Positions 46,186-57,323 of a DNA stretch of 64,000 nt are shown here, one piece after another. A program made the translations under genes and the position numbers. The notes below the pieces were generated by a model that did not search any database, was not told the origin of the DNA, and saw only the letters and a program-made list of their open reading frames with translations. The DNA is from Symbiotaphrina buchneri (Eukaryota > Ascomycota > Symbiotaphrinales > Symbiotaphrinaceae), in NCBI GenBank assembly GCA_001599915.1, contig BCIG01000003.1, positions 620,001 through 684,000 of the forward strand, given 5' to 3'. Numbering within the stretch: position 1 is the first letter of the stretch; each line of letters begins with the position of its first letter.

Positions 46186-48086
46186 TCATATCAGGTCCTC
46201 CAGACCGGCCCCAATTCTCTGCCCGCTCGATCGAGTGCCTGACTGCCTAGGAAACGAAGCTTGCTGTGCTGGTTGAGCAGCGGCACCCCAGATACCAGCA
46301 TTGGCCTTCTCCTTGGCCATTGCAGCCATGCTTTGCCCCTGTTGTGGTGTGCCGCTTTTCTTCAAGCCAGCGCTAGCAGAGCTCCAGAGGGACCCGAATG
46401 CGTCCCCACCAGAAGAGGGTTTGGTAGTCGTAGAGGCCAACGGCTTTTGGCTGCCCGGAGAAGTCACACTGGAACCAAGAGATGGAGCTGATCCTCCACC
46501 TGGTGCAGCCCCAGATACAGGTACAGATGAGAAGTAGTTAGGCTTGGCAGCCTGGTAACCGACCGGCTGTTGTGGTTGCATAACTGGCGGGGAGAATGCT
46601 CCCATGCTGGATGGAGTAGCTGTACCACTCGGTGCAGGTGATATAGATGCGAGGCCCACCAAACCGGATAGATTGGCACCCTGAGAAGCTGACACAGGCT
46701 TAGGGGCGGCGAATCGAGTGGTAGTTGTGCTAGCAGAACTCGAGCCCGGCAGTGGAAAGTTCGAGGCGAGAGTTGTTTGGGCGGTGTTGGTGTTGGTGGA
46801 TATTGTCGTTGCAGGGGTCGCAGACTGAAAATCATCGAAATCATCGTCGTCGACGCCACCTGAGTTCAACCCACCAAGACCATTGCCGGTAAGGGACGCT
46901 GCAGCACCAATTCCGGTCGATGCTGCGGGAGGTGCAGCCGCGGGAGGAGCATCATCGTCTGCGAACAGCAAGTCGACCTCTGGCTCCTTCTTTTTGGGAG
47001 GTGGCGCAGGTCTATCCTCTCGACGGGTAGAGGATGACCTTTCGTCCCGTCTCCGGCTTGTGGCTGCCACAGCACCGTCATCATACTCGTCATATTCTTC
47101 AAAGCGATCCCGGCGGCTTTGAGTATCCGAGAACCCGCCTGCGTTGCCTCCAAACCCACCACCATCGCCATATACGCCACCACTGTAGCCTCCATAGCCC
47201 GCATCTTCACTGCTAAAGCCGCCATATCTGCTGGCGCCACCGCTGAGACCACTACCGAGACCCGCGCCTCCTTCTACACCAGTGTATTTGTTTCGAGTAG
47301 CCCTGGCCTTCTTCCTCTCGGCACGGATCCGGTCCACATCACTGAGCAATTCTACGAGTTCCTTTGCTCGATTTCGCACATTGATACCCTGATCCTTGCC
47401 GTTATTATCAATATAGTGAAACTGGCGTAGCATCTTCAGCAGAGATAGATGTGAGCGTGCATCATCTATGACCCGTTCCGAACCATTCTTTATCAGAAAC
47501 TCGAGCAATTGAAGCGCCTGCGGTAACCGTCACGTCAGCATGTGCGGCGATCGGCTGGCTTGCAATGATGTCCGACCTTGTAGATTTGTCTCCATTCTTC
47601 GGCAGCTTTCTCCGTAAAGCGTTTGTAGATCATTGGCATGATCTCGTTGAGTAATTGACTACGGCAATATGTCAGATATTTGGCCCCATTCTCATCTCCT
47701 AGATTGCTGGCAACTGACTAGCTGAATGTCCCATTCGCGATCTCTTGCATCTGTATCCTGTTAGATAACCAAGCGTGCACCCTGCAGCGTACACGGAGGG
47801 ACAAGGGGTACAACCAGCGACGATGGACTGCCCCACGGATCATTGTTCGTGGCTTCCCGGACCTGTATTATGATTTAGACACATGTGATTGATCCCTGAT
47901 ATTGATGTATCACCTTGGCCTCCATTTCTGTATAATTCATGACGGCTGCCGGCACATCCCGTCAGTCAGGGGCGGTAGGATGGAAACGCGGGTAGGGCAC
48001 GTACCATTCTGGACTTTCCGGACGCCAGCCTTGATGTCATAGAGGGTCAGGTTGCTGACCTGCTCTTTGAGGCTGTTGAAATCCAT
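46186..48086 (-). CDS. ENT3: Epsin-like ENTH-domain clathrin adaptor (Ent3 type)
   Basis: Six exons: 48086-48005, 47945-47914, 47862-47815, 47750-47719, 47658-47577 and 47517-46186, about 535 aa. The first five are tiny (32-82 nt), yet together they rebuild an unbroken ENTH domain: MDFNSLKEQVSNLTLYDIKA, VQNAVMNYTEMEAKVREATN, SLMQEIANGTFSYQLLNEIM, EEWRQIYKALQLLEFLIKNG. The remainder is Gly/Ser/Ala-rich and disordered, with acidic DDDFDDFQS and VDLLFADDD boxes that suit adaptin-ear or clathrin binding. Ent3-type epsins work at the trans-Golgi and endosome with GGAs and clathrin. The third intron's donor (CTG|GTTGTA) is the weakest splice call. No ubiquitin-interacting motif was seen, favouring Ent3 over Ent1/2. 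Confidence 0.92.
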
Positions 48087-48944
48087 ATTGCTATTGTGTA
48101 GAGCAGGTGAGGTATGGCCGCGGATGTTGTGGGTGAGGTGAGCTTGGGTGTTAAACAGCTACTAAGGTAGAGTAAGCTGGTGCGGATCGGTTACCCAACC
48201 GGTTTCACATTTCTGGATCAGAGATCACGTGAGTTCCTCCCTTAGAGTCGGAACACTTCCCGAATACGGTACCTCCTACGGTGTGTTACGATATGTCTTC
48301 AGCTTGAGAGACTGTTTTGCTGATCAGGTTCTTGTTGAAACGAGCCAATTCCCTTGAGTAAACAATGGCAGATTAATCTTATTGACAATTCGGTTCCTTC
48401 GCCATGTTGTAACTTTTGCGGTGGATTGACGGCGCCTCAGCACTGTGCCTGTGGCAACCAATAATGATTACGTACCGTAGAGGATCGGCAATTCATTGAT
48501 CCACACGCAGGCAGCTGCTTGGACCCGTGCTGCTCGGCCCGCCTCTCTCCCTTTTTCCCACTGTATTTCCTGGCCCCTTTTACCTGGAACCACGAACGAG
48601 CTACCTACGCACTACGTATCTCCCTCTATCTGTTGCTGCTTGTACAAAAGTCATCTCTGTCTGGTAGGCTGTCCTGGCATCAGTCTCTTTGATCGCTGTG
48701 ATGACCTTAGCTAACATAGTTGGGTGCATGAAGGATTTGCTCTTATAGGGACAGAATTCCATCCATCCATCGTTGCCACCTCAATCCCGACCAGCATAAG
48801 CCCATTATTGCCCAATTTTCTGCGTTTTTTTCTTTTTCCGGGCCCCGCCCCCCCTTGAAGCACACTTCACAAGTCTTAGCACCGTTTATTTCATCACAGT
48901 CCCCGCTATCACATTAACCGCCTAGCGCCTCGTCTGCTATAAAC
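48087..48944. other. Divergent promoter epsin / cyclophilin
   Basis: Contains a CACGTG E-box (48226-48231), a CCAAT near 48459, and a strong pyrimidine tract around 48815-48856, usual upstream of highly expressed fungal genes such as cyclophilin. The open frame 48496-48714 shows no family features. Confidence 0.5.
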
Positions 48945-50010
48945 ATGCCCCTCTTCAACCCCACCTCTTCACAGTTTCTTCGATTCGTTCGTCCTACAAC
49001 TACTCGCACCTTTTGCATCACTCCATCCATCGCAACACCCTTTTTCCATCCATCTCCCGCAAAAACTCGATCTTTCCACTCGACTCCAGCTACAATGACT
49101 ATCAAAGTGTACTTCGACGTCCAATGGGAGGGTCCCGAGGTTGATGCCAACGGCCGTGCCGTTGGACCTGTCAAGGGTAAGCTTCTCGACCCCGCTCGCT
49201 CACCCTTCTTCTGTCACCTTTCCGTCCCCTGGGGGACTTTCAAAAGGATCTGTCTTGTCATATCCCATCGTCCTCTTGCATCAGATGCTGACTAGGACTC
49301 TTCAAGAACAATCTGGCAGGATTAACTTCAACCTTTTCGATGACGTCGTCCCCAAGACCGCCGAGAACTTCCGTGCCCTCTGCACTGGTGAGAAGGGCTT
49401 TGGATACTCCGGCTCCAAGTTCCATCGTAAGCAATGGCACTAGTTATCCCAGAGGAAGCTACATCGTACTGACCAGGGCTTTCATACAGGTGTCATCCCT
49501 CAGTTCATGCGTGAGTGACCGATCCAGACCTAACGACTAATCACACCTGCTGACGCCCAATCGCCATAGTCCAGGGAGGTGACTTCACCCGTGGCAATGT
49601 ATGTGGTCTCTCAACTTGGGTCTTCGTCCGTACGATGGATCGTTGCTTACTTCGTCATGCAGGGCACTGGTGGCAAGTCCATTTACGGCGAGAAGTTCGC
49701 TGATGAGAACTTCAAACTCACCCACAACAAGCCTGGACTGCTTTCTATGGCCAATGCCGGTCCCAACACGTGAGTCTACTGTTCGCGCGAGTGCTTAGAC
49801 TCTGGCTTACAATCGGACAACAGGAACGGCTCCCAATTCTTCGTCACCACTGTTGTCTGCAGCTGGCTCGATGGCAAGCATGTCGTGTTCGGCGAGGTCG
49901 CCGATGACGAATCCTTCAAGATTGTCAAGGGCATTGAGGCTACCGGAAGCAACAGCGGCAAGATTCGCTACTCGAAGCCTCCCACTATTGTCGCATCTGG
50001 CCAGGCTTAA
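48945..50010 (+). CDS. Cyclophilin (peptidyl-prolyl isomerase), probable dual mitochondrial/cytosolic
   Basis: Six exons: 48945-49176, 49307-49426, 49490-49510, 49570-49598, 49663-49769 and 49824-50010, about 231 aa. All junctions keep phase, giving [40 protein letters not shown] and [20 protein letters not shown], the standard cyclophilin A core with its catalytic Arg and the cyclosporin-binding region. The first 50 residues form an Arg-rich, acid-free leader ([26 protein letters not shown]). A second in-frame ATG at 49095 begins [11 protein letters not shown], a natural cytosolic start giving about 181 aa. In Neurospora one cyclophilin gene makes both forms; the same is inferred here. Exon 3 is only 21 nt. 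Confidence 0.95.
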
Positions 50011-50332
50011 ACGGTCTGCAACGTGGGATGTGGGGTGGATCTTTTCTCTAGACATCTAGCCTCTGGCTGATAACAGCACATAAAAGTGGCTCTTAAGCCA
50101 ACCAGGGCGACCATGTTGTGCTTCGAGCCAATCTGTTCCTCTGCGTTCGCTACGTTTATCTTCCAATAGACTGCATCCCGTGAACCTTGTTCTTGCAGCC
50201 AAGTAGCCAGTTTCCATCTAAGCCTAGTACGCCCAACCAATATGCAGGTATCAGAGACTCCTCCCATGCAGAAAATGGCAACGCTCGCAGAGACATCCAG
50301 ATGAAGAGGCCGTAATAGAGACGCCCGAGCTT
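50011..50332. other. Spacer between convergent genes
   Basis: About 320 bp of probable 3' UTR between the cyclophilin and RPC34 genes; nothing else is seen. Confidence 0.5.
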
Positions 50333-51423
50333 TTAGAACTCAAGCCAATCTCTGAAATACTCGCAGTTATTAGCATTGACCGGACCTCCTTCCTCGCACA
50401 GGTCGAAGACTGGACATCTTCCACAAGGTACCTCCGTCAGGCCGTTGCCAGGCCGTAATTCTTCGTCATCAACTCGTCTCACAGCCTTATAAGCAAGTCC
50501 TCCCATAACCTTCTCCACCCTACCGTCGTAGCAGAGCACATCCATGAGCTGCCTGATCTCAGTCTCGTTCAGTGGTTGTGGCGTCACTTGGGAGCTATTG
50601 ATGAATTTCGTGATTTCCGACACGGTAGGGTACCGCCTGTACCCAGGTGGGAACGGTAATAGGGTCGTGGTTGTGGTGTGTGCTTTCTTTCCATCGAGTT
50701 CTTTCGCTCGCAACTCTTCAGCTTGTGCCTTGCTCATGCCCTTCTTGGGGGCAGTTGTATGTTTCTGTACATTCTTTTGCTCCACCCAGCTCCGACTGAA
50801 AACCCAGTGTTCTACCACCCTGGCGATCTCTTCCACAAAGTCCGTGTCCAACTCTCCGTCGGTAAACCAAGGCCCACCAGTGTTGTCCTCGGAGGGGGTC
50901 AGATGCGCTAGCATGTATATTTTCCGGGTAGGATATTTGACAGAATTGATCGTTTTGACCAGAGACCGGTTTTCGAGCGACTTGAGGCATCTGTTCAGCA
51001 CCGAGACGTGCAGGTTCGAGCGCATCTTCAAGACGCGAGTCCAAATGCCAGCGTTGCCCGAGGCCTCGATATATGAGTAGACCATGGACTCATCTGCACT
51101 AAGTGACTTGTATCTGGCCGAGGGTCAGCGTGCGATCTGCGCATGTTCTGCGACAGGAGAAATTCTCACTTTGCGGCATCTTCTCTCTTGGAGATCTTCC
51201 ATGAGTGCACGCCTTCCCTCTCGACCTGAAGTTTGAACAGGTTCTCCTTCATAAGCTCATTCACGCAAAAGAGTAGTAGCTCGACGTTGCCCTTTGGAAT
51301 GATGCCCATGGCGAGCAGATCCTCTTGATAGAACAGTCGGTCCGGCGTCTGCAGACATCGCTCGTAGAGGGCATTCTTGAGCGCTGCTGTCTCTGCCCCC
51401 ACGCTTCTCGAGGACGACGCCAT
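50333..51423 (-). CDS. RPC34: RNA polymerase III subunit RPC34 (RPC6)
   Basis: Two exons, 51423-51170 and 51113-50333, give about 344 aa; the 56-nt intron joins in phase as EDAAK|YKSLSADESMVYSYIE. Tandem winged helices are evident (LLAMGIIPKGNVELLLFCVN; GIWTRVLKMRSNLHVSVLNRCL; CLKSLENRSLVKTINSVKYP), matching RPC34. The C-terminus carries four cysteines (PCGRCPVFDLC, then NANNCEYF), like the iron-sulphur site of human RPC39. RPC34 joins RPC82 and RPC31 in the subcomplex that opens Pol III promoters with TFIIIB, in tRNA and 5S transcription. Its length is close to the yeast protein (317 aa), with a small insert around AQAEELRAKELDGKKAH. Confidence 0.96.
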
Positions 51424-51982
51424 AGTGCTGCCGAACTATCGTCCGTCCAAACTGTGAGAAGTTGCTATCGTAAGATCATGGCCGGTTGGATTTCATGTTG
51501 AGCAACTTGATGCAGGAATAGCCCTGCCGCAACAATAAATGATAAATCTCGATTTCTCTGACTGGCTGGAACGAGCACGGGCCAAAGCGAATCCCGCTTC
51601 CGCTAGGCAATTTTACGCGGGCGGTGAAGGATTGCAGTTACCTGCATTACCTCTAACAAATGATAGGAAATTTGTATATACGGTGTACCATCCTGTCGCT
51701 TGTTCTCGTACGGACAGGTTGTCTTATGTGGAAGGCCGTACGTACTTCTGTCTAAGGTACCTTCGGAGGGATTCTGGTCTGGCATCGCAGTAAAGCTCTT
51801 CATGCAAAGCCCGATGTTACTTTTTATCAATGCCACAAGCTACCTAGCTATGCCGCTAATTGTCAGGGTAGAGAAAGAACATTTCGACCAATGCTGTACA
51901 TGATGACCTGAGTGTTCAGCAGAGAATCATCGCAGAATAGATCGAATGAAGTGTTTTGACGTAGACAGAAGGCCTTGCGCAT
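51424..51982. other. Upstream region of RPC34 and 3' flank of STI1
   Basis: About 560 bp. The short open frames on either strand have no family features. A TAAGGTACCTT stretch lies near 51753-51763. Confidence 0.5.
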
Positions 51983-53966
51983 CTATCGACCCAAGCGAAT
52001 GACGCCCGCTCCTATCAAGCGTTGGATCTTGGATCTGTAGCCGAGTCAGCGACCAGACAATGTGAAAATCATGAGATCGTCTCTTCTACTCACCTGATAC
52101 CAGGGTTCTTCATATGGTCTTGCAGGGCAGCGGGATCGTTCTTTGCTTGTTGCAGAATGCTCTGCATGACTGGGTCTTGCAAAATTCCCACAATCTGTAT
52201 TGCTGGGTCAGCCGAACTGATCGCTCCCGAGACCTCAGAACATAGTGGACTTACTTCAGGATCCCTTTGTATCCTCTCCATGGTCTGCTCTTCCGTTTCC
52301 CCTTCACGAGCACTGTACTGTGCTTGAAGTGCCTTCTGTTGTTGCTGTTCGATCTCTCTCCTATTCGCACCGGTCTCGTCATGTTGAAGTGCCTCCTCAC
52401 ACACGTCCAAGCATTTGTTGTACTCGCGCATGGCAAAGTACGCTTGTGCCTTTCTCAGATAAGCGCGGATGAACTTCGGGTCCCTCTTGATAGCCTCATC
52501 GCAGTCTTGAACAGCGCTTGGGAAAGTCATGAGTTTGATGAAAGCTGCGGCACGATTGCTATAGCCTCTGGGGTCATCCGGCGCCCGTTTGATCATCTCG
52601 CTGTATGCTGCCACTGCACCAGGCCAATCGGCCTCCTTGAACTTTTGATTACCCAACTCGCGTGCCTTTTCGGCTTCTTCAGGATTGATATAAGCTCTCT
52701 TCTCCGCTTCAATCTTGGCTTTCTCGGCAGCGCGTAGTTTCGAGAGTATCTCCGGGGTACGATGTTCAGTGAGGGATTTCTGATAATTGAGGATAGCATT
52801 AGACAGATCTCCCAACTTTTCATACGCAGCACCAATCCGACCAAATGCCCTGCCAAAGATGTCAGATTATGCACTGAAATCAGTAGGATGTTACCGACTT
52901 ACTTTGCAATAAGCTTGAAGTCAGCTAACATTTCACGACCTTCCTCGATTGCCTTGGTGCAGGCGTCAATGCAGCCTTGGTAGTCTCCTTTCTCGAAATA
53001 TGCTGCACCAAGATTTGTCAGGTATGTGATATCTTTGTGCAGACTCCATGCTTTGTTGTAATGTTCGATAGCAGCATCAAATTGACGCTTCTTGTAGTTT
53101 TCAGTCCCCAGCTTTTTCTCGGCGTCGGCTTCCTCCTTCGCCTTCTTCTTGGCAAGTGCTTCTTCGTCCTCGGGCTCTGGCTCTGGTTCTGGCTGCGGCT
53201 CAGGTGCTTTGGCAGGCTCCTCGGTCTTCGATGCAGGCTGGGTATCAGGCATTGGCACATCTTCTTCATGTTCCGCAGCGCCTGAAGATCCTGCCGGAGC
53301 AGCTTCACCCGGTTGTCCAAATTGCATATCGATACCAAGCAGTACACTCAAGACCTGTAGGAATCTGGGATCCCGCATCTCCTCCCCTATGCTGTTGGGA
53401 TTCTGTTTCAAACGTTGTATCTTGCCCATGAACTCCGGATCTGCGAGCAATTGGCTTGTCTTTGGATTGCTAGCCAACTTCTGGATCAACTGAGGGTCAT
53501 TGAACATATTTCCCAGACCACCCGTCGGATCACCTCCCATTCCATCTGCTCGTGCTTCCGCATCGATAGCTCGCTTCACCGCTTCTAGGCCTGATTTTGC
53601 CTGTGCATTCGATGGCTCGATTTCAATGGCCTTTTCGTATGCGTCGTGCGCCCCCAAAAGATCCCCTTGTCCGTGGAGAGCAGCTCCTTTCCGTCCCCAG
53701 CCTTTCGCCCAATCAGGCTTGAGCTGTGTCACCTTCTCCGCATCTTCCAGGGCATGCGCGAAGTCTCTCTTGGAAGCATACGCGCCGGATCTGTTCGAGT
53801 AGAGCACATGGTTTGATGGTTCAAGCTCGATGGCTTGGGTGAACTTCTCACTAGAAGGAGGACTTAGCACGATATCTGCATGATTGAGTGTCGCTACTCA
53901 CATGGCTTCGTCAAACTTCTTTTCTGCGAAGGCCTTGTTACCTTCTGCTTTTAGTGCGTCCGCCAT
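51983..53966 (-). CDS. STI1: STI1/HOP, Hsp70-Hsp90 organising co-chaperone
   Basis: Four exons: 53966-53902, 53850-52903, 52849-52094 and 52034-51983, about 606 aa; the last, 52-nt exon gives RSKIQRLIGAGVIRLGR, matching the conserved STI1 end. Order: TPR1 (KAEGNKAFAEKKFDEAIEKF, LYSNRSGAYASKRDFAHALE), DP1 (NDPQLIQKLASNPKTSQLLA), an acidic Pro/Glu linker, TPR2A (KKLGTENYKKRQFDAAIEHY), TPR2B (KARELGNQKFKEADWPGAVA, AYLRKAQAYFAMREYNKCLD) and DP2 (ILQDPVMQSILQQAKNDPAA). TPR1 and TPR2B bind Hsp70 and TPR2A binds Hsp90, moving clients between them in the cytosol. It is head-to-head with the ComA/Hsa32-like gene. Heat induction is usual for STI1, but I could not find a clear heat-shock element by eye. 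Confidence 0.96.
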
Positions 53967-54935
53967 ATCAGTCAGTCGTGAAGTATGCGGGAAGACTTAT
54001 GATGAGGATTACAAAAGATCTCTTTCTATGGTGAAGGAAGGATTCAGTGAACGAATATAGACTGCAGAGAAGTAAGGTAAGGTAGTATTTGGTGTACTCT
54101 CGTAGCGTCACAAGTAGTGGTGCTTCTAGGACTTTCTGTCGCTACCTGTGCCTGTACTCGTACAAAGTACCTACCTAGGTAAGGTAGCGTCAGATCTACC
54201 CTGAACGTCCATGTCGGTACTCGGTACAGTACTCGTACTTCAGCTCCGTTCTAAGACGGTACAAGCGCAAATCCAAGATTATCTGATAAGCCCTCTTGGT
54301 CTAAGCGGGGGATAAGGTACTGCTCTCGTTACTCGTACCTTGCTGTACTTGTAAGGTGCTACAATACTCAGGCTTGCAGCTTTCTAGACGACCTGGAGCC
54401 TGAAGAGAGGACTGTGGCCAAGGCGCTTGCTCTTTTTAAGAGGGCCCGCATGCCCCACGTTACGGTTGGTCCGGGAGCACATGTCAAACACGACGGTTCT
54501 GCAAACACATCGACAGAACATATGCGTTTTCGGGCACAGTGTCTCCATACTTTGAGGCAGCGGTCCAAACTATTGAGCACCTACCCTAACCTAAGATAGA
54601 ATTGATATGCCCCCGTACGAATGGCTACTTCGGATATGGGGCGGAAGCAACCGATCTTGTGCGGATTCAAGATACAAGCTTGGCACATTGTAGCAGTATG
54701 ATGTCAGTTGTCCACGCATCCTATATCCCGATCTCCCCGCCAATGAGGTCTTGAGTGCGCTCCTTTGATACAGAAATCCCGATATATGAGAGGCCTTGCA
54801 CCTTCTTCTCACACATCTTCCTTCAATCAATCCCAATCTACTGAACTGCTTTTTTTTTGATACATATCCGCGAATCGCGCCCGCTGTTGATCCCCAATCC
54901 ACGATCTAAGGCCCACAATCAAACTGCTCACAACG
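53967..54935. promoter_or_regulatory. Shared divergent promoter region STI1 / ComA-like gene, with a GTAC-rich island
   Basis: About 970 bp. The part at roughly 54070-54360 is packed with GTAC, GGTACC-like and AGGTAAGGTA motifs, including ACCTAGGT. Nearer the ComA-like gene is a T run at about 54850. No additional gene is seen. Confidence 0.5.
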
Positions 54936-56350
54936 ATGTCTTTCATGCGTGCTTTTTCTCGGCCCAAGGCCGTCTCTGCCATCGTAAAGGCTCCTCGTAG
55001 CTTTTCAACCGTGCGACCACTGCTCGCAGCGAAAGACCCCAAGATACTGCTGCAAGACGCCGACAATGGGTTTGGGTTCGTGAGATCCAATCCGAGGCAG
55101 CCGAAGCCTAGGACGAAAGGCGTAACGGAGATTCGTGCAGCATATTACACCCCAATGGGAAAGAGATATCTTTCCGACATACTCGAAACGTGGGTTTATT
55201 CCAAGAAGGTAACATTATCGCCGAACTGATAAAATCAGGATGGGTTATCATGTGGATGGGTTGAAGTTCGCAGGAGGTAAGCCTTATATTCTCATATACT
55301 GGTAGCATTGCTGAACCTGTACAGGGTCATTTTCCCTGTTTCCGGAACCAGCTTTAAGGGAGCTGATAGACCTGGCTCATGAGCATGATGTCTATGTGTC
55401 AACAGTGAGCACTAATCTCAGAATGGGTCCGCAGTATAATTATTGACACCTCATGGTACAGGGTGGTTGGATGGAACATATTCTTACGCATCCCGACGTA
55501 TTCAATATGGTCGACCGGTACTTGAAAAAGTGCAAGGACGTCGGGTAAGCACATGCTTGACAGACTCTGAATTGCCATTGCCTGACAAGGTGAAAAGGTT
55601 CGACGTGGTTGAGCTGTCATCCGGTTTCCTGTCCTTCCCGGCCGATGACTGGATGCGCCTGGTTGACAAGGTTCATTCCTATGGGATGAAGGCGAAGCCT
55701 GAGCTAGGCATCCAATTCGGTGCTGGTGGTGGTAAGTGAAACTATGTCCCCAGCGAAAAATTGGAGAATCACGGTTCCGACAACAATTTGCAGACACGGA
55801 AGCTGCGGAGCTCGAAAGTATCGGCACCAGTGATCCAAGTAAGATCGTGGACATTGGCAAGAAGTTTATCGACGCTGGAGTTGAGCGTATGATGATAGAA
55901 AGTGAGGGGATAACGGAAAATGTCAAGGTATTTGGAACTATGCTACTTCCGTGCTCTCGATCTTGGATGCTTACCACAGTCGCCAGACATGGCGGACGGA
56001 CGTTATCCAGACGATCTTGAAAACACTGCCGATGGAAAAGGTCATGTTTGAAGGTGCGTACGGATCTCTGTTCCCTCCTTCTCTTGTTGGAAGCCCTACT
56101 GAAAGACGCTCATTCGGCAGGCGCGGATCCTAAGGTGTTCAACTGGTAAGGAATACGAAATAGGTGGCTCCGAAAGAAACAAGCACTGACCATATGTCTT
56201 TCTGTTAGGTACATCCGAGAATTTGGACCGGACGTCAATCTCTTCGTCGACCATTCCCAGATCGTCCAGTTGACCTGCCTGCGATGCGGAATCTGGGGCA
56301 TGGCTGATACATTCGGAAAGATTGCTACTTTCAGGCCGGATGAAAATTAG
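54936..56350 (+). CDS. ComA/Hsa32-like phosphosulfolactate synthase family protein
   Basis: Nine exons: 54936-55189, 55239-55276, 55325-55404, 55462-55544, 55598-55731, 55794-55927, 55987-56053, 56121-56145 and 56209-56350, about 318 aa. Every junction keeps phase, which strongly supports the model. The Arg/Ser-rich start (MSFMRAFSRPKAVSAIVKAP, then RSFSTVRPLLA) looks like a mitochondrial presequence. The TIM-barrel family marks are MGYHVDGLKFAGGSFSLFPE, VSTGGWMEHIL, FDVVELSSGFLSFPADDWMR, PELGIQFGAGGD, MMIESEGITENVK, EKVMFEGADPKVFNWYI and FVDHSQIVQLTCLR. Archaeal ComA adds sulfite to phosphoenolpyruvate for coenzyme M; plant Hsa32 is a heat-induced relative without that pathway. The fungal reaction is unknown. 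Its eight introns argue against recent transfer from a prokaryote. Confidence 0.92.
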
Positions 56351-57323
56351 AAGGATTTGCGAAGGCTTTCCCGCGAGAGTTGTTGTTGCCGAACTCATCC
56401 CGCTGCGGCTGAACACCAGCAACTTAGTTTTGCTAAAGGCTGTTAGCTCGACTAAGGATGATAAGGGACGGTGAGTACAGTAGCTTTAGTGTGATGGCGA
56501 ACACGATCTTGATGCTTTCGGAATACTTATCCGACATCTGGCGAGAATAATGGGTGTGGCAGAGCTAAGAACAGGGGAGTGGAGGAGAGGCCCGTGCTCT
56601 GCTCCCATCGGGATACAGTATTAATAAATTAATGAACACGTGCTTCGGCAACGATTGCCAGTTATCTCGTATAAAGGTACGAACGAAGGGATAGCTGTCT
56701 TGGCTTCAGCTGGCTGGCTGCCACTGGAGCAGATAAACCCGTACAGTAAGTAGCGTCTACCGTAGACGAGCCAATGGACGAATGACCGATCGAGAGCCGA
56801 TCGAGAGCCGATCGAGAGCAGCTCGAGAGCTGTTGACCCAAAGATTGGCTGGCTCGGCAGGTGCCATCCAGCCAGCTTGCCTTGCGTATGCAGAGTCTCG
56901 TCCGCTTTCCACACGAGTGCAAATACAAAGTGACTGACCCTGCGGACCCTATCTGAAAACTTGGAAGTAACAATTCACCGCCGGGGCCCCTTCCAGGCAT
57001 TCACCAGCACCGGCGAGATTTCTTTCTTTCTCTCTTTCCCTCCTTGAACGTCGTGATCCTACAGCTCCGCAAATCCTAAGCTCTCCGACACCTAGAACAC
57101 CCCCCAAGCTGTTCCTGTCTCTCCTGCGATGAAGGAGTGGTGAACAGCTTCTCCGTGACTGTGGAAGCTATCAGTAGCACAATACTGACTGCGCCTGACA
57201 TACTCATCCGCTCCGTAATTGATCATCTCACTACAAGGGTGAAGTAATCTCAGAGCCAAAGCATCTATTCGCAGCTGCGGATCTGGTGTTGCTCTTCCAA
57301 CAACACTAGCGCTCTCCGGCACA
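56351..57323. other. Tricalbin upstream region
   Basis: About 970 bp between the ComA-like stop and the tricalbin ATG. It contains the 11-bp tandem repeat at 56787-56830 and a pyrimidine tract at about 57015-57045. No gene is seen. Confidence 0.5.
56787..56830. repeat. Tandem repeat of an 11-bp unit (CGATCGAGAGC), four copies
   Basis: Three perfect copies (56787-56797, 56798-56808, 56809-56819) are followed by a variant AGCTCGAGAGC (56820-56830). It lies about 500 bp upstream of the tricalbin start. Confidence 0.8.

Noticed and set aside
53967-54935. Heat-shock elements in the STI1/ComA spacer
   Set aside because: TTCTAGA and GAAGGAAGGATTC-like pieces occur, but none makes three well-spaced nGAAn units.
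54936-56350. Recent prokaryotic gene transfer for the ComA-like gene
   Set aside because: Eight phase-correct introns and a mitochondrial-type leader show a long eukaryotic history; plants and other fungi are known to have the family.
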